From assembly GCA_021776055.1 (NCBI GenBank), contig JAJFGP010000011.1, forward strand, positions 1-48,903: a stretch of 48,903 bases of DNA. Reading direction: 5' to 3'. Shown here one piece after another: positions 10,762 to 20,077 of the stretch. The notes below the pieces were generated by a model. That model was not told the DNA's origin, searched no databases, and saw nothing but the letters and a program-made list of their open reading frames with translations. The translations under genes were made by a program, and so were the position numbers. This stretch comes from Kiloniellaceae bacterium. Lineage in GTDB: Bacteria; Pseudomonadota; Alphaproteobacteria; Kiloniellales; J153. The stretch's first letter is position 1. Each line of letters starts with the position of its first letter.

Positions 10762-10800
10762 GCTTCACCGATCTTTGCCAATAAACGAGAGCGCATCATC

Positions 10801-12030
10801 ATGGCCGTCAGCAAGGAAACGCCGCCGCACCTGTCGCACGCCAGCGTCGCGCGTTTGCGCCGCGATCCTTCGCGCAGTGCCCGGGCGGAGACGGCGGCTG
10901 GGGTGGCTGCCGTCTTCGCCCGTGGCGGCCTAACCGATCAAGAGCGGCGCTATGCGATCGAGATCATCGAACATTTTGCCGGCGACGTGGAACGCCAGGT
11001 GCGCGAGGCTCTGTGCGAGCACGTTAAGCACTGCCCGTTCCTGCCGAACGGTATTGCCATGACTTTGGCCCGCGATGTGGAGTCCGTCGCGTTGCCGATC
11101 ATCCGCTATTCCGAGGTTCTGACCGACGACGATCTTATCACTATCGTGCGGGAAGAAAGCACGGCCAAGCAGTTCACGATCGCCGGCCGCGCGCAGGTCA
11201 GCACGCCCGTCGCCGATGCTCTGGTCGATACCCGTAAAAAGAACGTGGTCGGCGCGCTGCTTGGCAACAAGAGCGCAGACATCGGCGAGGCCGCCTACGT
11301 TAAGGTCGCCAGCGATTTTGCCGAAGACCATGATATTCACACCTTACTTGTCGGCAGACCGACACTGCCGGCGAGTGTGTCCGCGCGTCTCATCACCTGT
11401 GTATCGGATGTTCTGCGTGAGCGGTTGGTCGAACGTCATGGGTTTCCGCAGGTTCTCGCCGACGAAATCGCCATGCACGGGCGCGACCGCGCCGTCTCCG
11501 AGACCGTCACGCCGGATACATCACGCGACGAGGTGGAGCGCCTGCTTGACGCCCTACGCGCGACCCATGGCCTCAGCCCGACGTTCCTTCTGCGGGCGTT
11601 GAGCAAGGGTGATCTCGCCTTCTTCGAATCCAGCCTCTCGACCATCGCTCGTCTGCCGCAAGATAACGTCGCTCAGTTGATTCGCGACCGAGGTTCGCGC
11701 GGGTTTCAATCTCTCTACGCCCGCGCCGGGCTGCCCCCACAACTCTTCGCGGCCTTCCGCACGGCCATGGATGTGGTCCTCGATGTGCGCGCGGAGCGGC
11801 CGCACGGATGGACGGACGAGGACACCAAGCGCATCGTCAGCGGCCTGGTGCGAAGCTACGATGATGTCTGCCCGGAAAACATCGAGAACGTCTTGGGCCG
11901 CCTTGCCCGGCGTGCCGCCACGCCCGTGCTCACCGCGAATCGGACCGGCACCAATCCGACTGGCGCCTACAATCGGCGGCGGGACGATCTGCCGGCCATC
12001 GAGATGGCGGCTGCGCCCCTCCTCGCGTAA
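10801..12030 (+). CDS. DUF2336 domain-containing protein
   Basis: 409 aa; helical repeat content and LVDTRKKNVVGALLGNKSADIGEAAY characteristic of alphaproteobacterial DUF2336. Confidence 0.7.
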   Translation: MAVSKETPPHLSHASVARLRRDPSRSARAETAAGVAAVFARGGLTDQERRYAIEIIEHFAGDVERQVREALCEHVKHCPFLPNGIAMTLARDVESVALPIIRYSEVLTDDDLITIVREESTAKQFTIAGRAQVSTPVADALVDTRKKNVVGALLGNKSADIGEAAYVKVASDFAEDHDIHTLLVGRPTLPASVSARLITCVSDVLRERLVERHGFPQVLADEIAMHGRDRAVSETVTPDTSRDEVERLLDALRATHGLSPTFLLRALSKGDLAFFESSLSTIARLPQDNVAQLIRDRGSRGFQSLYARAGLPPQLFAAFRTAMDVVLDVRAERPHGWTDEDTKRIVSGLVRSYDDVCPENIENVLGRLARRAATPVLTANRTGTNPTGAYNRRRDDLPAIEMAAAPLLA

Positions 12031-12062
12031 CTCTTATGCGGCAATTTAACCGCCGTGAGCTC

Positions 12063-12758
12063 TCACGGCGTGATCACGAAATCGATTAGGATACGGCCTT
12101 CCCGCGGTGGGTTTTTGGCCGTCGTCTCGAAATTCGTCGTGCCACCGGGCGGCAGGGTCGTCGCGGACGCCGCAAAGGTCCAGTTCTCGACCTCGTCTCC
12201 CTTTGAATCGATGATGCTGGCACGCAATAGCGGTACGGATTGCGGTTCGCTGGTTACGTTGGAGACCAGCCCCTCGACAGCCACAACCTGCTCACCATCA
12301 ACGAGGCGGCGGGCCGTTTTCACATCGCGAAGTTCCAGCGGCACGCCCACCGGTGGAGGTGCTAGCCCCGCCATCTGATAGAGCGGTGCCGCCGCGGGCA
12401 CCAGCGCCAGCACCTGCTCCCGCCCGAAATAGAGACCGGCGGCCAAGCCGCCAATGACGGCCAGGAACAGGAGCCAGCCAAGAATCAGTGACGAGCGGCC
12501 GCTGCTGGCCTCCTTATGGCGCGGCGGCTTGGGGCCGCGCCGACGGGCCCGCTTCTCCGGTATTTCCGGCGGTTCGGGCACGGCCGACTCTTGAGCAGCC
12601 TCGGGTGGCGACTCGGCGACGACCGGCGCGGCTTCGTTTTCCGCACCTTGGTGCCAGTTATGACCACAGCTGCCGCAGCGCACCTGGCGCCCGCTAGGGC
12701 CAAGTTGCTCAGTTTCGACAACAAACGTGGTCGCACATGATGGACAGGTCAGGTTCAT
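12063..12758 (-). CDS. MJ0042 zinc-ribbon / DUF3426 protein
   Basis: N-terminal MNLTCPSCATTFVVETEQLGPSGRQVRCGSCGHNW, TM helix, C-terminal DUF3426-like region; upstream of ftsE. Confidence 0.85.
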   Translation of the reverse strand: MNLTCPSCATTFVVETEQLGPSGRQVRCGSCGHNWHQGAENEAAPVVAESPPEAAQESAVPEPPEIPEKRARRRGPKPPRHKEASSGRSSLILGWLLFLAVIGGLAAGLYFGREQVLALVPAAAPLYQMAGLAPPPVGVPLELRDVKTARRLVDGEQVVAVEGLVSNVTSEPQSVPLLRASIIDSKGDEVENWTFAASATTLPPGGTTNFETTAKNPPREGRILIDFVITP

Positions 12759-12935
12759 CCTGCGAAAGCTTACCCCCCCCTGCCTGATTTCCCTGCGATA
12801 TCCTTATATGGACGGGTCGGAGGCAACGCAAGGCGCCTGCGGCAGCGAGCAAAGCACCTGCTGTGTAAGCTTTACGAGACAAAGGGCGCTGTGTCATTCT
12901 CGCCGCCAACCGCTTTCGGAAGGAATATCTAGGTT

Positions 12936-13652
12936 TTGGTGCGTTTTGAGGACGTCTCTCTGCGCTACGGGGCGGGCCCAGAGATCTTGCGCCACGTTGA
13001 TTTCCACCTGGAGCCGGGCTCGTTTCATTTCATGGCCGGGCCCAGCGGCGCCGGCAAGTCATCGCTGCTCAAGCTCATGTACCTGGCGCAACGGCCAAGC
13101 GACGGCGGCATCCAGATGTTCGGGCGCGATGTAGCCGGTCTGTCGCGTGGCGACGCGGCCCTTATGCGGCGGCGAATCGGGGTCGTCTTCCAGGATTTTC
13201 GCCTGCTCGACCATTTGAGCGCCCTGGAGAACGTGGCCCTGCCCTTGCGTATCGGCGGCCAGCGGGCCGACAAAGTGCGCAAGCACGTTGCCGAGCTGTT
13301 GGCCTGGGTCGGCTTGGCGGACCACTTGCACGCCCTGCCGCAAACCCTTTCGGGCGGACAGCAGCAACGGGTAGCCATTGCCCGTGCGGTGGTTGCCCGA
13401 CCGAATTTATTGCTCGCCGACGAGCCAACCGGGAACGTCGACGACAGGATTGCCGTGCGCCTGCTCTACCTATTCGAGGAGCTCAATAAGCTAGGGACGA
13501 CGGTCGTCATCGCCACCCACAATGAAACCCTGGTATCGCGCTTTTCGCACCCGGTGCTCCGGCTTACCGCCGGCGAGATCAAGCTCTCCCGGTCACCCGC
13601 CATGTCGCCCGCCATGACCGGCAGCCGGCCGACCAAGGGAAGTGCCGCATAA
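12936..13652 (+). CDS. ftsE: Cell-division ATP-binding protein FtsE
   Basis: GPSGAGKSSLLKLMYLAQRPSDG Walker A, LSGGQQQRVAIARAVV, followed by ftsX; TTG start, or GTG 12939. Confidence 0.93.
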   Translation: MVRFEDVSLRYGAGPEILRHVDFHLEPGSFHFMAGPSGAGKSSLLKLMYLAQRPSDGGIQMFGRDVAGLSRGDAALMRRRIGVVFQDFRLLDHLSALENVALPLRIGGQRADKVRKHVAELLAWVGLADHLHALPQTLSGGQQQRVAIARAVVARPNLLLADEPTGNVDDRIAVRLLYLFEELNKLGTTVVIATHNETLVSRFSHPVLRLTAGEIKLSRSPAMSPAMTGSRPTKGSAA

Positions 13653-13653
13653 C

Positions 13654-14529
13654 ATGTTGCTGCGCCGCACCGACTTGCCGCTTGATCGTGACGCCTCCGG
13701 GCGCTTTCTGCCGTGGCTGGTGGCGGTGATGGTGTATCTGGCCGCCCTCGCCCTGATCTGCGCCATTGGCGCGAACAAGGTGGTCACCCGTTGGGATCAG
13801 GGCCTCGCCGGCCGCATGACCGTCCAGGTTCCGACCAGCGAAGAGGAGGGCGACGATCGCGCCGATGAAGTTCTCGCGGCCCTGCAGGCTATCCCGGGCG
13901 TGCGCAGCGCCGAGACACTTGGCACCGAGGAAATCGCCCGGCTGCTCGAGCCGTGGCTGGGAACCGGGGCCGCTTATCAAGATCTGCCTATGCCGACGCT
14001 GATCGCCGTTCGTATAGACCGCGCAGCGCCACCGGATATGACCCAAATGCGCCGCCGGCTAACCCAGATCGCCCCCGGCACCGTGCTCGATGACCACCAG
14101 AGCTGGCTGGGCAAGTTACTTGACCTGGCGCGGTCGGTGCAGCTTGTTGCCGCCCTTGTGGTCGGCCTGGTCGGCGCCTCGGCGGTGACCATGGTGATCT
14201 TTGCAACCCGCATGGGGTTATCCGTGCACGGCCGGGTGATCGAGCTGTTGCACCTGGTCGGCGCTCAGGATTCTTACGTTGCCAGTCAATTCCAGGCACA
14301 CGCCTTGCGGCTTGCCTTGCGCGGTGGTGTTCTTGGCCTATTGATGGCCGTTCTCACGGTGCTGCTGGTCGCTAATCTGTTGGGGCAGAGCGATGCCGTT
14401 GCGTTACCCGATCTGTCACTGCTGCCTATCGAATGGTCGCTGCTGCCGTTACTCCCTCTGGTTGTCGCGCTGATCGCCATGGTAACCGCGCGACTGACGG
14501 TGCTACGCACTCTCGGCCGGATGCCCTAG
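13654..14529 (+). CDS. ftsX: Cell-division protein FtsX
   Basis: Four-TM permease, VTMVIFATRMGLSVHGRVIELLHLVGAQDSYVASQFQ; start overlaps the ftsE end. Confidence 0.9.
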   Translation: MLLRRTDLPLDRDASGRFLPWLVAVMVYLAALALICAIGANKVVTRWDQGLAGRMTVQVPTSEEEGDDRADEVLAALQAIPGVRSAETLGTEEIARLLEPWLGTGAAYQDLPMPTLIAVRIDRAAPPDMTQMRRRLTQIAPGTVLDDHQSWLGKLLDLARSVQLVAALVVGLVGASAVTMVIFATRMGLSVHGRVIELLHLVGAQDSYVASQFQAHALRLALRGGVLGLLMAVLTVLLVANLLGQSDAVALPDLSLLPIEWSLLPLLPLVVALIAMVTARLTVLRTLGRMP

Positions 14530-14534
14530 CGCCG

Positions 14535-15164
14535 ATGACCGGTCAGGCCAAAGACGCTCGACGCCCGCGAAACCGGCGCCTGTTATGGGGCTTCGCTGTT
14601 TTTGTCGGGTTGGCGTTCGCTGCCTGGCTGGCGGGCTTGGCCTGGTTTACATCGATGCTGCCGACCAGCGTAGAGGATGCGACCCGACCCGCGGATGCCA
14701 TTGTCGTGCTGACCGGTGGCAGCGGGCGCATTTCGGCAGGCCTGGATCTCCTCGCCGCGGGCCGAGCGCGGAAACTATTCATCTCCGGTGTCGGTCCGGC
14801 CGTCGACGTGCAGGAGTTGTTGCGCGTATCGCAACGGCCGGCGGCGGAGCTCGAATGCTGCGTCGCCCTGGGCCACCAAGCGGGCAGCACCCTGGGCAAC
14901 GCTGTCGAGACCGCCGGCTGGATGCAAGACAACGGCCTGCATTCGTTGCGCCTGGTGACCGCCGCCTATCACATGCCGCGCAGCCTGCTCCATTTTCGCC
15001 GCGCCATGCCGGATATCGACATCATTCCGCATCCCGTCTTTTCCGAAAATTTCCGCCAAGACGATTGGTGGCGCTGGCCCGGCAGTGCCAATTTGATCGT
15101 CACCGAATACAGCAAGTATCTGGTCGCGCTGGTCTACGACCGCCGCGCCAATGAGCCAAGATGA
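14535..15164 (+). CDS. YdcF/ElyC-family protein (DUF218)
   Basis: AIVVLTGGSGRISAGLDLLAAGRARKLFISG and RLVTAAYHMPRSLLHFRRAMP. Confidence 0.85.
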   Translation: MTGQAKDARRPRNRRLLWGFAVFVGLAFAAWLAGLAWFTSMLPTSVEDATRPADAIVVLTGGSGRISAGLDLLAAGRARKLFISGVGPAVDVQELLRVSQRPAAELECCVALGHQAGSTLGNAVETAGWMQDNGLHSLRLVTAAYHMPRSLLHFRRAMPDIDIIPHPVFSENFRQDDWWRWPGSANLIVTEYSKYLVALVYDRRANEPR

Positions 15165-15880
15165 TCGGCCTGCGATCAGCAGTTTTCACCGTTCTATTCG
15201 TGATTTGGACAGCGATCGTCCTCATCGCCTGTTTGCCGATTCTGACATCCAAAGCGATCATCCGAGCGGGGCGTATCTGGGCCCGAGTATCGCTGGCCAT
15301 GCTGCGAGGGATATGCGGCCTGGATCACGAGATTCGCGGCCTGGCCAATTTGCCGTCGGGCCCATGCATGATCGCGGCCAAGCACCAGTCGGCCTGGGAT
15401 ACGTTGATCTTTCCGCTGCTCGTCGATGGGCCGGGTTATGTCTACAAGCGCGAGCTGCGGATGATTCCGCTGTTCGGCTGGTACCTGACGCAAGCCGGCT
15501 GCATCCCCATCGACCGCGCCGGCGGCCCCAAGGCACTGCGTCGCATGATCGAGCACGCCCGCCGCTCGTTGGAACAAGGGCGCACGATCATCATCTTCCC
15601 CGAGGGCACGCGTGTGGCCCCCGGCGCCCGGCATCCCTATCATCCGGGGGTCGCCGCGCTGTATCGCCAACTGAACGTCCCGGTGGTGCCGGTCGCGGTG
15701 AACTCCGGCTCGTTCTGGGGCCGGCGCGCGCTCGCCAAGCGACCAGGGCACATCGTTCTCGAGTTTCTGCCGCCGATTCCACCGGGACAGGATCGCCGGG
15801 AATTCTCCGCCGAATTGGAGCGGCGCATAGAAGAGGCCAGCAACGCCTTGTTGGCGGAGGTCCGCGAGACCTGTGGATAA
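15161..15880 (+). CDS. plsC: 1-acyl-sn-glycerol-3-phosphate acyltransferase
   Basis: KHQSAWDT (HX4D) and IIFPEGTRVAPG motifs. Confidence 0.9.
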   Translation: MIGLRSAVFTVLFVIWTAIVLIACLPILTSKAIIRAGRIWARVSLAMLRGICGLDHEIRGLANLPSGPCMIAAKHQSAWDTLIFPLLVDGPGYVYKRELRMIPLFGWYLTQAGCIPIDRAGGPKALRRMIEHARRSLEQGRTIIIFPEGTRVAPGARHPYHPGVAALYRQLNVPVVPVAVNSGSFWGRRALAKRPGHIVLEFLPPIPPGQDRREFSAELERRIEEASNALLAEVRETCG

Positions 15881-16091
15881 GGCTGTGGGCGCATCGGCGG
15901 CGCGCTGACACGCCTGCTACGCCGGGCCTTGGTGCCCCGCCACAGATAACAAACAAACCAAGAACATGCGCTTGACCGGGAGCCAAGTCGACCATATCTT
16001 GAACGATACGACACACTGAAATCGCGAGATTTCGCGGCCTTCCGGCTCGCCGCCAGGGCAGCATCGGGGCCACAACCGGAGCTATGCACCG

Positions 16092-18395
16092 ATGCCGCCG
16101 GTCAGCGCCATTTCACAGCAGATATGGGACATGAAATACCGCCTGAAGACGGCGGCCGGCGTGCCTGTGGACAAAACCGTCGAAGATAGCTGGCGCCGGG
16201 TGGCCAAGGCTCTTGCCCAGGCGGAAACAACACCGGTCCGCTGGCAAAAACAATTCTACAAAGCTTTGGAAAATTTCACCTTCCTGCCCGCCGGGCGGAT
16301 CCTGGCGGGTGCCGGAACCGACCGCAACGTGACCCTATTCAACTGCTTCGTCATGGGCACCGTTCCCGACGATATGACTGGTATTTTCGACCAGCTGAAG
16401 GAAGCGGCGCTAACCCTGCAGCAGGGCGGCGGCATCGGTTACGACTTCTCCACCCTGCGCCCGAAGGGGGCGCCAGTGAAGGGCGTCGGCGCGGATGCCT
16501 CCGGCCCGCTTAGCTTCATGGACGTGTGGGATGCGATGTGCCGCACCATCATGAGCGCCGGGCACCGGCGCGGCGCCATGATGGCCACCCTGCGCTGCGA
16601 TCATCCGGATATCGAAGCCTTCATCGAGGCGAAATGGGAGCCGGACCGCCTGCGCATGTTCAACCTGTCGGTGTTGGTCACCGATGCCTTCATTCAAGCG
16701 GTGCGCGAGGATGCACCTTGGGAGCTAACCTTCGGCGATACCACCTATCGGGTGGTTGAGGCGCGCGCCCTGTGGGACAAGATCATGCGCGCTACCTACG
16801 CTACCGCCGAACCCGGCGTAATCTTCGTCGACCGGGTCAACCGGCGCAACAACCTCTGGTACTGCGAAGAAATTCACGCGACCAATCCGTGCGGCGAACA
16901 GCCCCTGCCGCCCTACGGCGCCTGCCTGCTCGGCTCGATCAATCTGGCGGCGCTGGTGAACGACCCGTTCGAGACGTCGGCAACGCTCGACCTGGACCGC
17001 CTGCGTGAGTTGGTACCCACCGCGGTGCGCATGCTCGATAATGCCATCGACGTCTCGCGCTTTCCCTTGCCGCAACAACGTCACGAGGCCCAGGCCAAGC
17101 GGCGCATCGGCCTGGGCATCACCGGCCTGGCCGATGCCCTGATCATGTGCGGGGCGCGCTATGGCAGCGCCGAAGCCGTCGAGCTTTGCGAAACCTGGCT
17201 GGCGGCGCTGCGCCGCAGCGCCTATCTGGCTTCGGTTGAGATCGCCAAGGAAAAGGGTGCCTTCCCGCTGTACGACCAGGAACCCTACCTGAAGGGCGAA
17301 AGCATCCGCGCGCTCGACGCCGACGTGCGCGAGGCGATTGCCGCGCATGGCATCCGCAATGCCCTGGTGACCTCGGTCGCGCCCACCGGCACCATCTCGC
17401 TGCTGGCCGACAACGTTTCCTCGGGTCTGGAGCCGGTCTTCAGCTTCCAGCACACCCGCCAGGTTTTGATGCCCGACGGCAACCGCGAGCCGCAGGAAGT
17501 TTCCGACTATGCCTACCGCCTGTTCCACCGCCTGCGTGGCGAGGACGCCGCCTTGCCGGCAGCCTTCGTCGATGCCCAGACCCTGGAGCCGGCGGCGCAC
17601 GTGGTGATGCAGGCAACGGTACAGAAATACATCGACAGTTCCGTCTCCAAGACCATCAACCTGCCAGCCGATATATCGTTGGCGGATTTCAAGGACGTCT
17701 ACATGCAGGCCTACGACATGGACTGCAAGGGCTGCACCACCTACCGGCCGAACGCGATCACCGGCGCCGTCCTCGAGGCGCCGGCACAGCCGGAAGAGGC
17801 ATCGCTACAGGCCGAGGCACCCCCAAGCGAGACTAACGATAATCGCGAGACCGGCGACGTGGTCTATATGAGCCAACCGTTGGACCGCCCCGCGACCCTG
17901 CCCGGCCGCACCTACAAGCTACGCTGGCCGGAGAGCGAGCATGCCATCTACATCACCATCAACGACGTGGTGCGCGACAATCGCCGCCGGCCGTTCGAGA
18001 TTTTCATCAACTCGAAAAATATGGAGCACTACGCCTGGACCCTGGCGCTTACCCGCATGATCAGCGCCGTGTTCCGCCGCGGTGGCGATGTTTCCTTTGT
18101 GGTGGAGGAGTTGAAGGCGGTCTTCGACCCGCGCGGCGGCGCCTGGCTGGGCGGCACGTATGTGCCCTCCCTTCTGGCCGCCATCGGCGCCGTTATCGAG
18201 CGGCACATGATCGACATCGGCTTCCTGCAGGGGCAAGCGGAAAGCGCCGAGGAGCGGGAAGCGCGGGTCGCCAACGCCGGCGGTGCTCGGATGCCGCAGC
18301 GGCCCCGGCAGTGCCCGAAGTGCGGCGCCGCCAGCCTGGTCCGTCAGGAAGGTTGCGAGCTGTGCACCTCGTGCGGCCATTCTACGTGTCTGTGA
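16092..18395 (+). CDS. nrdJ: Vitamin B12-dependent (class II) ribonucleotide reductase
   Basis: FLPAGRILAGAGTDRNVTLFNCFVMG; ATNPCGEQPLPPYGACLLGSINLAALV; C-terminal CPKCGAASLVRQEGCELCTSCGHSTC. Confidence 0.93.
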   Translation: MPPVSAISQQIWDMKYRLKTAAGVPVDKTVEDSWRRVAKALAQAETTPVRWQKQFYKALENFTFLPAGRILAGAGTDRNVTLFNCFVMGTVPDDMTGIFDQLKEAALTLQQGGGIGYDFSTLRPKGAPVKGVGADASGPLSFMDVWDAMCRTIMSAGHRRGAMMATLRCDHPDIEAFIEAKWEPDRLRMFNLSVLVTDAFIQAVREDAPWELTFGDTTYRVVEARALWDKIMRATYATAEPGVIFVDRVNRRNNLWYCEEIHATNPCGEQPLPPYGACLLGSINLAALVNDPFETSATLDLDRLRELVPTAVRMLDNAIDVSRFPLPQQRHEAQAKRRIGLGITGLADALIMCGARYGSAEAVELCETWLAALRRSAYLASVEIAKEKGAFPLYDQEPYLKGESIRALDADVREAIAAHGIRNALVTSVAPTGTISLLADNVSSGLEPVFSFQHTRQVLMPDGNREPQEVSDYAYRLFHRLRGEDAALPAAFVDAQTLEPAAHVVMQATVQKYIDSSVSKTINLPADISLADFKDVYMQAYDMDCKGCTTYRPNAITGAVLEAPAQPEEASLQAEAPPSETNDNRETGDVVYMSQPLDRPATLPGRTYKLRWPESEHAIYITINDVVRDNRRRPFEIFINSKNMEHYAWTLALTRMISAVFRRGGDVSFVVEELKAVFDPRGGAWLGGTYVPSLLAAIGAVIERHMIDIGFLQGQAESAEEREARVANAGGARMPQRPRQCPKCGAASLVRQEGCELCTSCGHSTCL

Positions 18396-19026
18396 CGGGC
18401 GATCGCGCCGCGACCAACCGCTGCAGGCGTTCCAGCGGCTGGTCGCGCAGACCCAGCGCGTGCAAGTGGCGCACGGTGTTTTCCAGATAATCCAGGCACG
18501 GTCCGCTGCTCCCCGTGCCCTGAAGAATGAGTTCGACGATTCGCTCCGGCGACAGGTGGCCGGCGTATTGTTCGTGGTCGGTATCGACGATAAAGGTTGC
18601 CGCGCGAACCGGTCCCTCGGCCGTGCGGATGCGCACCCATTTCGGCAGATAAACGGCGGTGACCATCTCCCGCTCGTACAGGTAATCCATGGTTTCCGCC
18701 GCCTCGGCCGCCGGCACCCGGTACGCCAACCCGGCGCACGACCCACCCCGGTCGAGGCCGAGAACCAAGCCTGGCCGGCTGCGCGTCCCGCGATAGATAT
18801 GCGAGTAGACGCAGAAGTGCCGGTGGTAACCGTGCAGCCGTCCGGGCCGCACCTCCAGGTGCGGAAAGCCCGGATGCCACATGAGCGAACCGTACCCGAA
18901 GACCCAGAAATCCTCGCCCGTTGTCGGCTGCAGGCGCGTCGTCTGTTTGGATGGTCGTTGACTGGACACACGGCATTTTATCGCTTGGCCGCCGCCCGGC
19001 CAAGGCAAGCGACACATGAGCGTCAT
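18382..19026 (-). CDS. Gamma-glutamylcyclotransferase, ChaC-like
   Basis: WVFGYGSLMWHPGFPHLEVRPGRLHGYHRHFCVYS; start ambiguous within a longer ORF. Confidence 0.88.
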   Translation of the reverse strand: MTLMCRLPWPGGGQAIKCRVSSQRPSKQTTRLQPTTGEDFWVFGYGSLMWHPGFPHLEVRPGRLHGYHRHFCVYSHIYRGTRSRPGLVLGLDRGGSCAGLAYRVPAAEAAETMDYLYEREMVTAVYLPKWVRIRTAEGPVRAATFIVDTDHEQYAGHLSPERIVELILQGTGSSGPCLDYLENTVRHLHALGLRDQPLERLQRLVAARSPVTDT

Positions 19027-19069
19027 CGGACTATGATCGCCACTCGCAAAATCAAACAGAAGGTCCTCG

Positions 19070-20077
19070 ATGGGCAAACGAAAGATCGCCCTCACCGCCG
19101 CCGCCATGGTGGTTCTTACGGTTGCCGCCTTGGCCATCTATTGGCTCTGGGCAGCCGGACAGGTGCGGACGGCAATCGCCCAGTGGGCCGAGACGCAGCG
19201 CGCCGAGGGCTACGACATCACCTACGCGGGTCCAGAGGTGCGCGGGTTTCCGATTCGCCTGGCCGTCCGCCTGGATGATCCACGCATCGCCGCACCGCAC
19301 GGTTGGCGCTGGTCCGGGGCCGCCATCGCCGGCGAGGCGGCGTTTTGGCAACCCCTGTTGCTGCGCCTTACTCTGCCACGCCAACAGGACCTTGTGGCGA
19401 TCTGGCGCGGGCACGAGCGCACCCTGCAATTGGACGCGGCGCGCGCCGACGGCATGGTCCGCTTCGATACGCGCGGCCAGGCGGTAACGGCAACGATGGA
19501 CATGGCCGATGTGACGGTACGGGAAGCGTCCGGGGGAAGCTTGCGCGCCAGCCGCCTGCATCATGAGGTAACGCGGCCGCCGAATGGCGACTCTCGCATG
19601 CAGGTCCGTGGCGAAATCGACGATCTTATCTTGCCTGAAGCGCCATCGCCGTTTCCCGAGACCGTCGAGCACCTGGCTTACCGTGCCGATCTGATCGGCG
19701 AGATACCGTCCGGTGAGCCGGCGGCGGCGCTGGCCGCCTGGCGCGATGCCGGCGGGTTGCTGGAAGTAAGCGATCTTTCGCTCACCTGGGGACCATTGGC
19801 TGTACGCGCCGACGGCACCGCCGCGTTGGACGAATTGTTACGGCCGCAAGGCGCCTTCTCGGCCCGCATCGCCGGTCTGCCGGAAATGCTCGACGCGCTG
19901 GTCGCACAAGGAGCGATGAAACCCGGCGCCGCCGCCGCGCTTAGGCTTGCCGTCCTGACTTTGGCCGACGGGCGCGACCCGAACGGGCGGCCGATTGTCC
20001 GCCTGCCGGTGACTTTGCAAGACGGGCGCGTTTTCCTTGGCCCGGCGCCTTTAGCCCGACTCGATCCGGTTCTCTAG
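19070..20077 (+). CDS. DUF2125 domain-containing protein
   Basis: N-terminal TM anchor; GYDITYAGPEVRGFPIRLAVRLDDPRIAAP; DGRVFLGPAPLARLDPVL C-terminus. Confidence 0.8.
   Translation: MGKRKIALTAAAMVVLTVAALAIYWLWAAGQVRTAIAQWAETQRAEGYDITYAGPEVRGFPIRLAVRLDDPRIAAPHGWRWSGAAIAGEAAFWQPLLLRLTLPRQQDLVAIWRGHERTLQLDAARADGMVRFDTRGQAVTATMDMADVTVREASGGSLRASRLHHEVTRPPNGDSRMQVRGEIDDLILPEAPSPFPETVEHLAYRADLIGEIPSGEPAAALAAWRDAGGLLEVSDLSLTWGPLAVRADGTAALDELLRPQGAFSARIAGLPEMLDALVAQGAMKPGAAAALRLAVLTLADGRDPNGRPIVRLPVTLQDGRVFLGPAPLARLDPVL

Noticed and set aside
12773-12780. C8 tract as a phase-variation site
   Set aside because: Lies upstream of the DUF3426 start codon; no reading frame would be switched, and promoter-spacing effects cannot be shown from sequence.
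15151-15975. 274-aa ORF overlapping plsC
   Set aside because: Frame-shadow of plsC; Arg-rich, no domain.
15881-16091. Cobalamin riboswitch upstream of nrdJ
   Set aside because: No recognisable B12-box-like GCCACTG element in the leader; not supported.
16092-18395. Intein or split in nrdJ
   Set aside because: ORF is continuous (767 aa) with uninterrupted RNR motifs.
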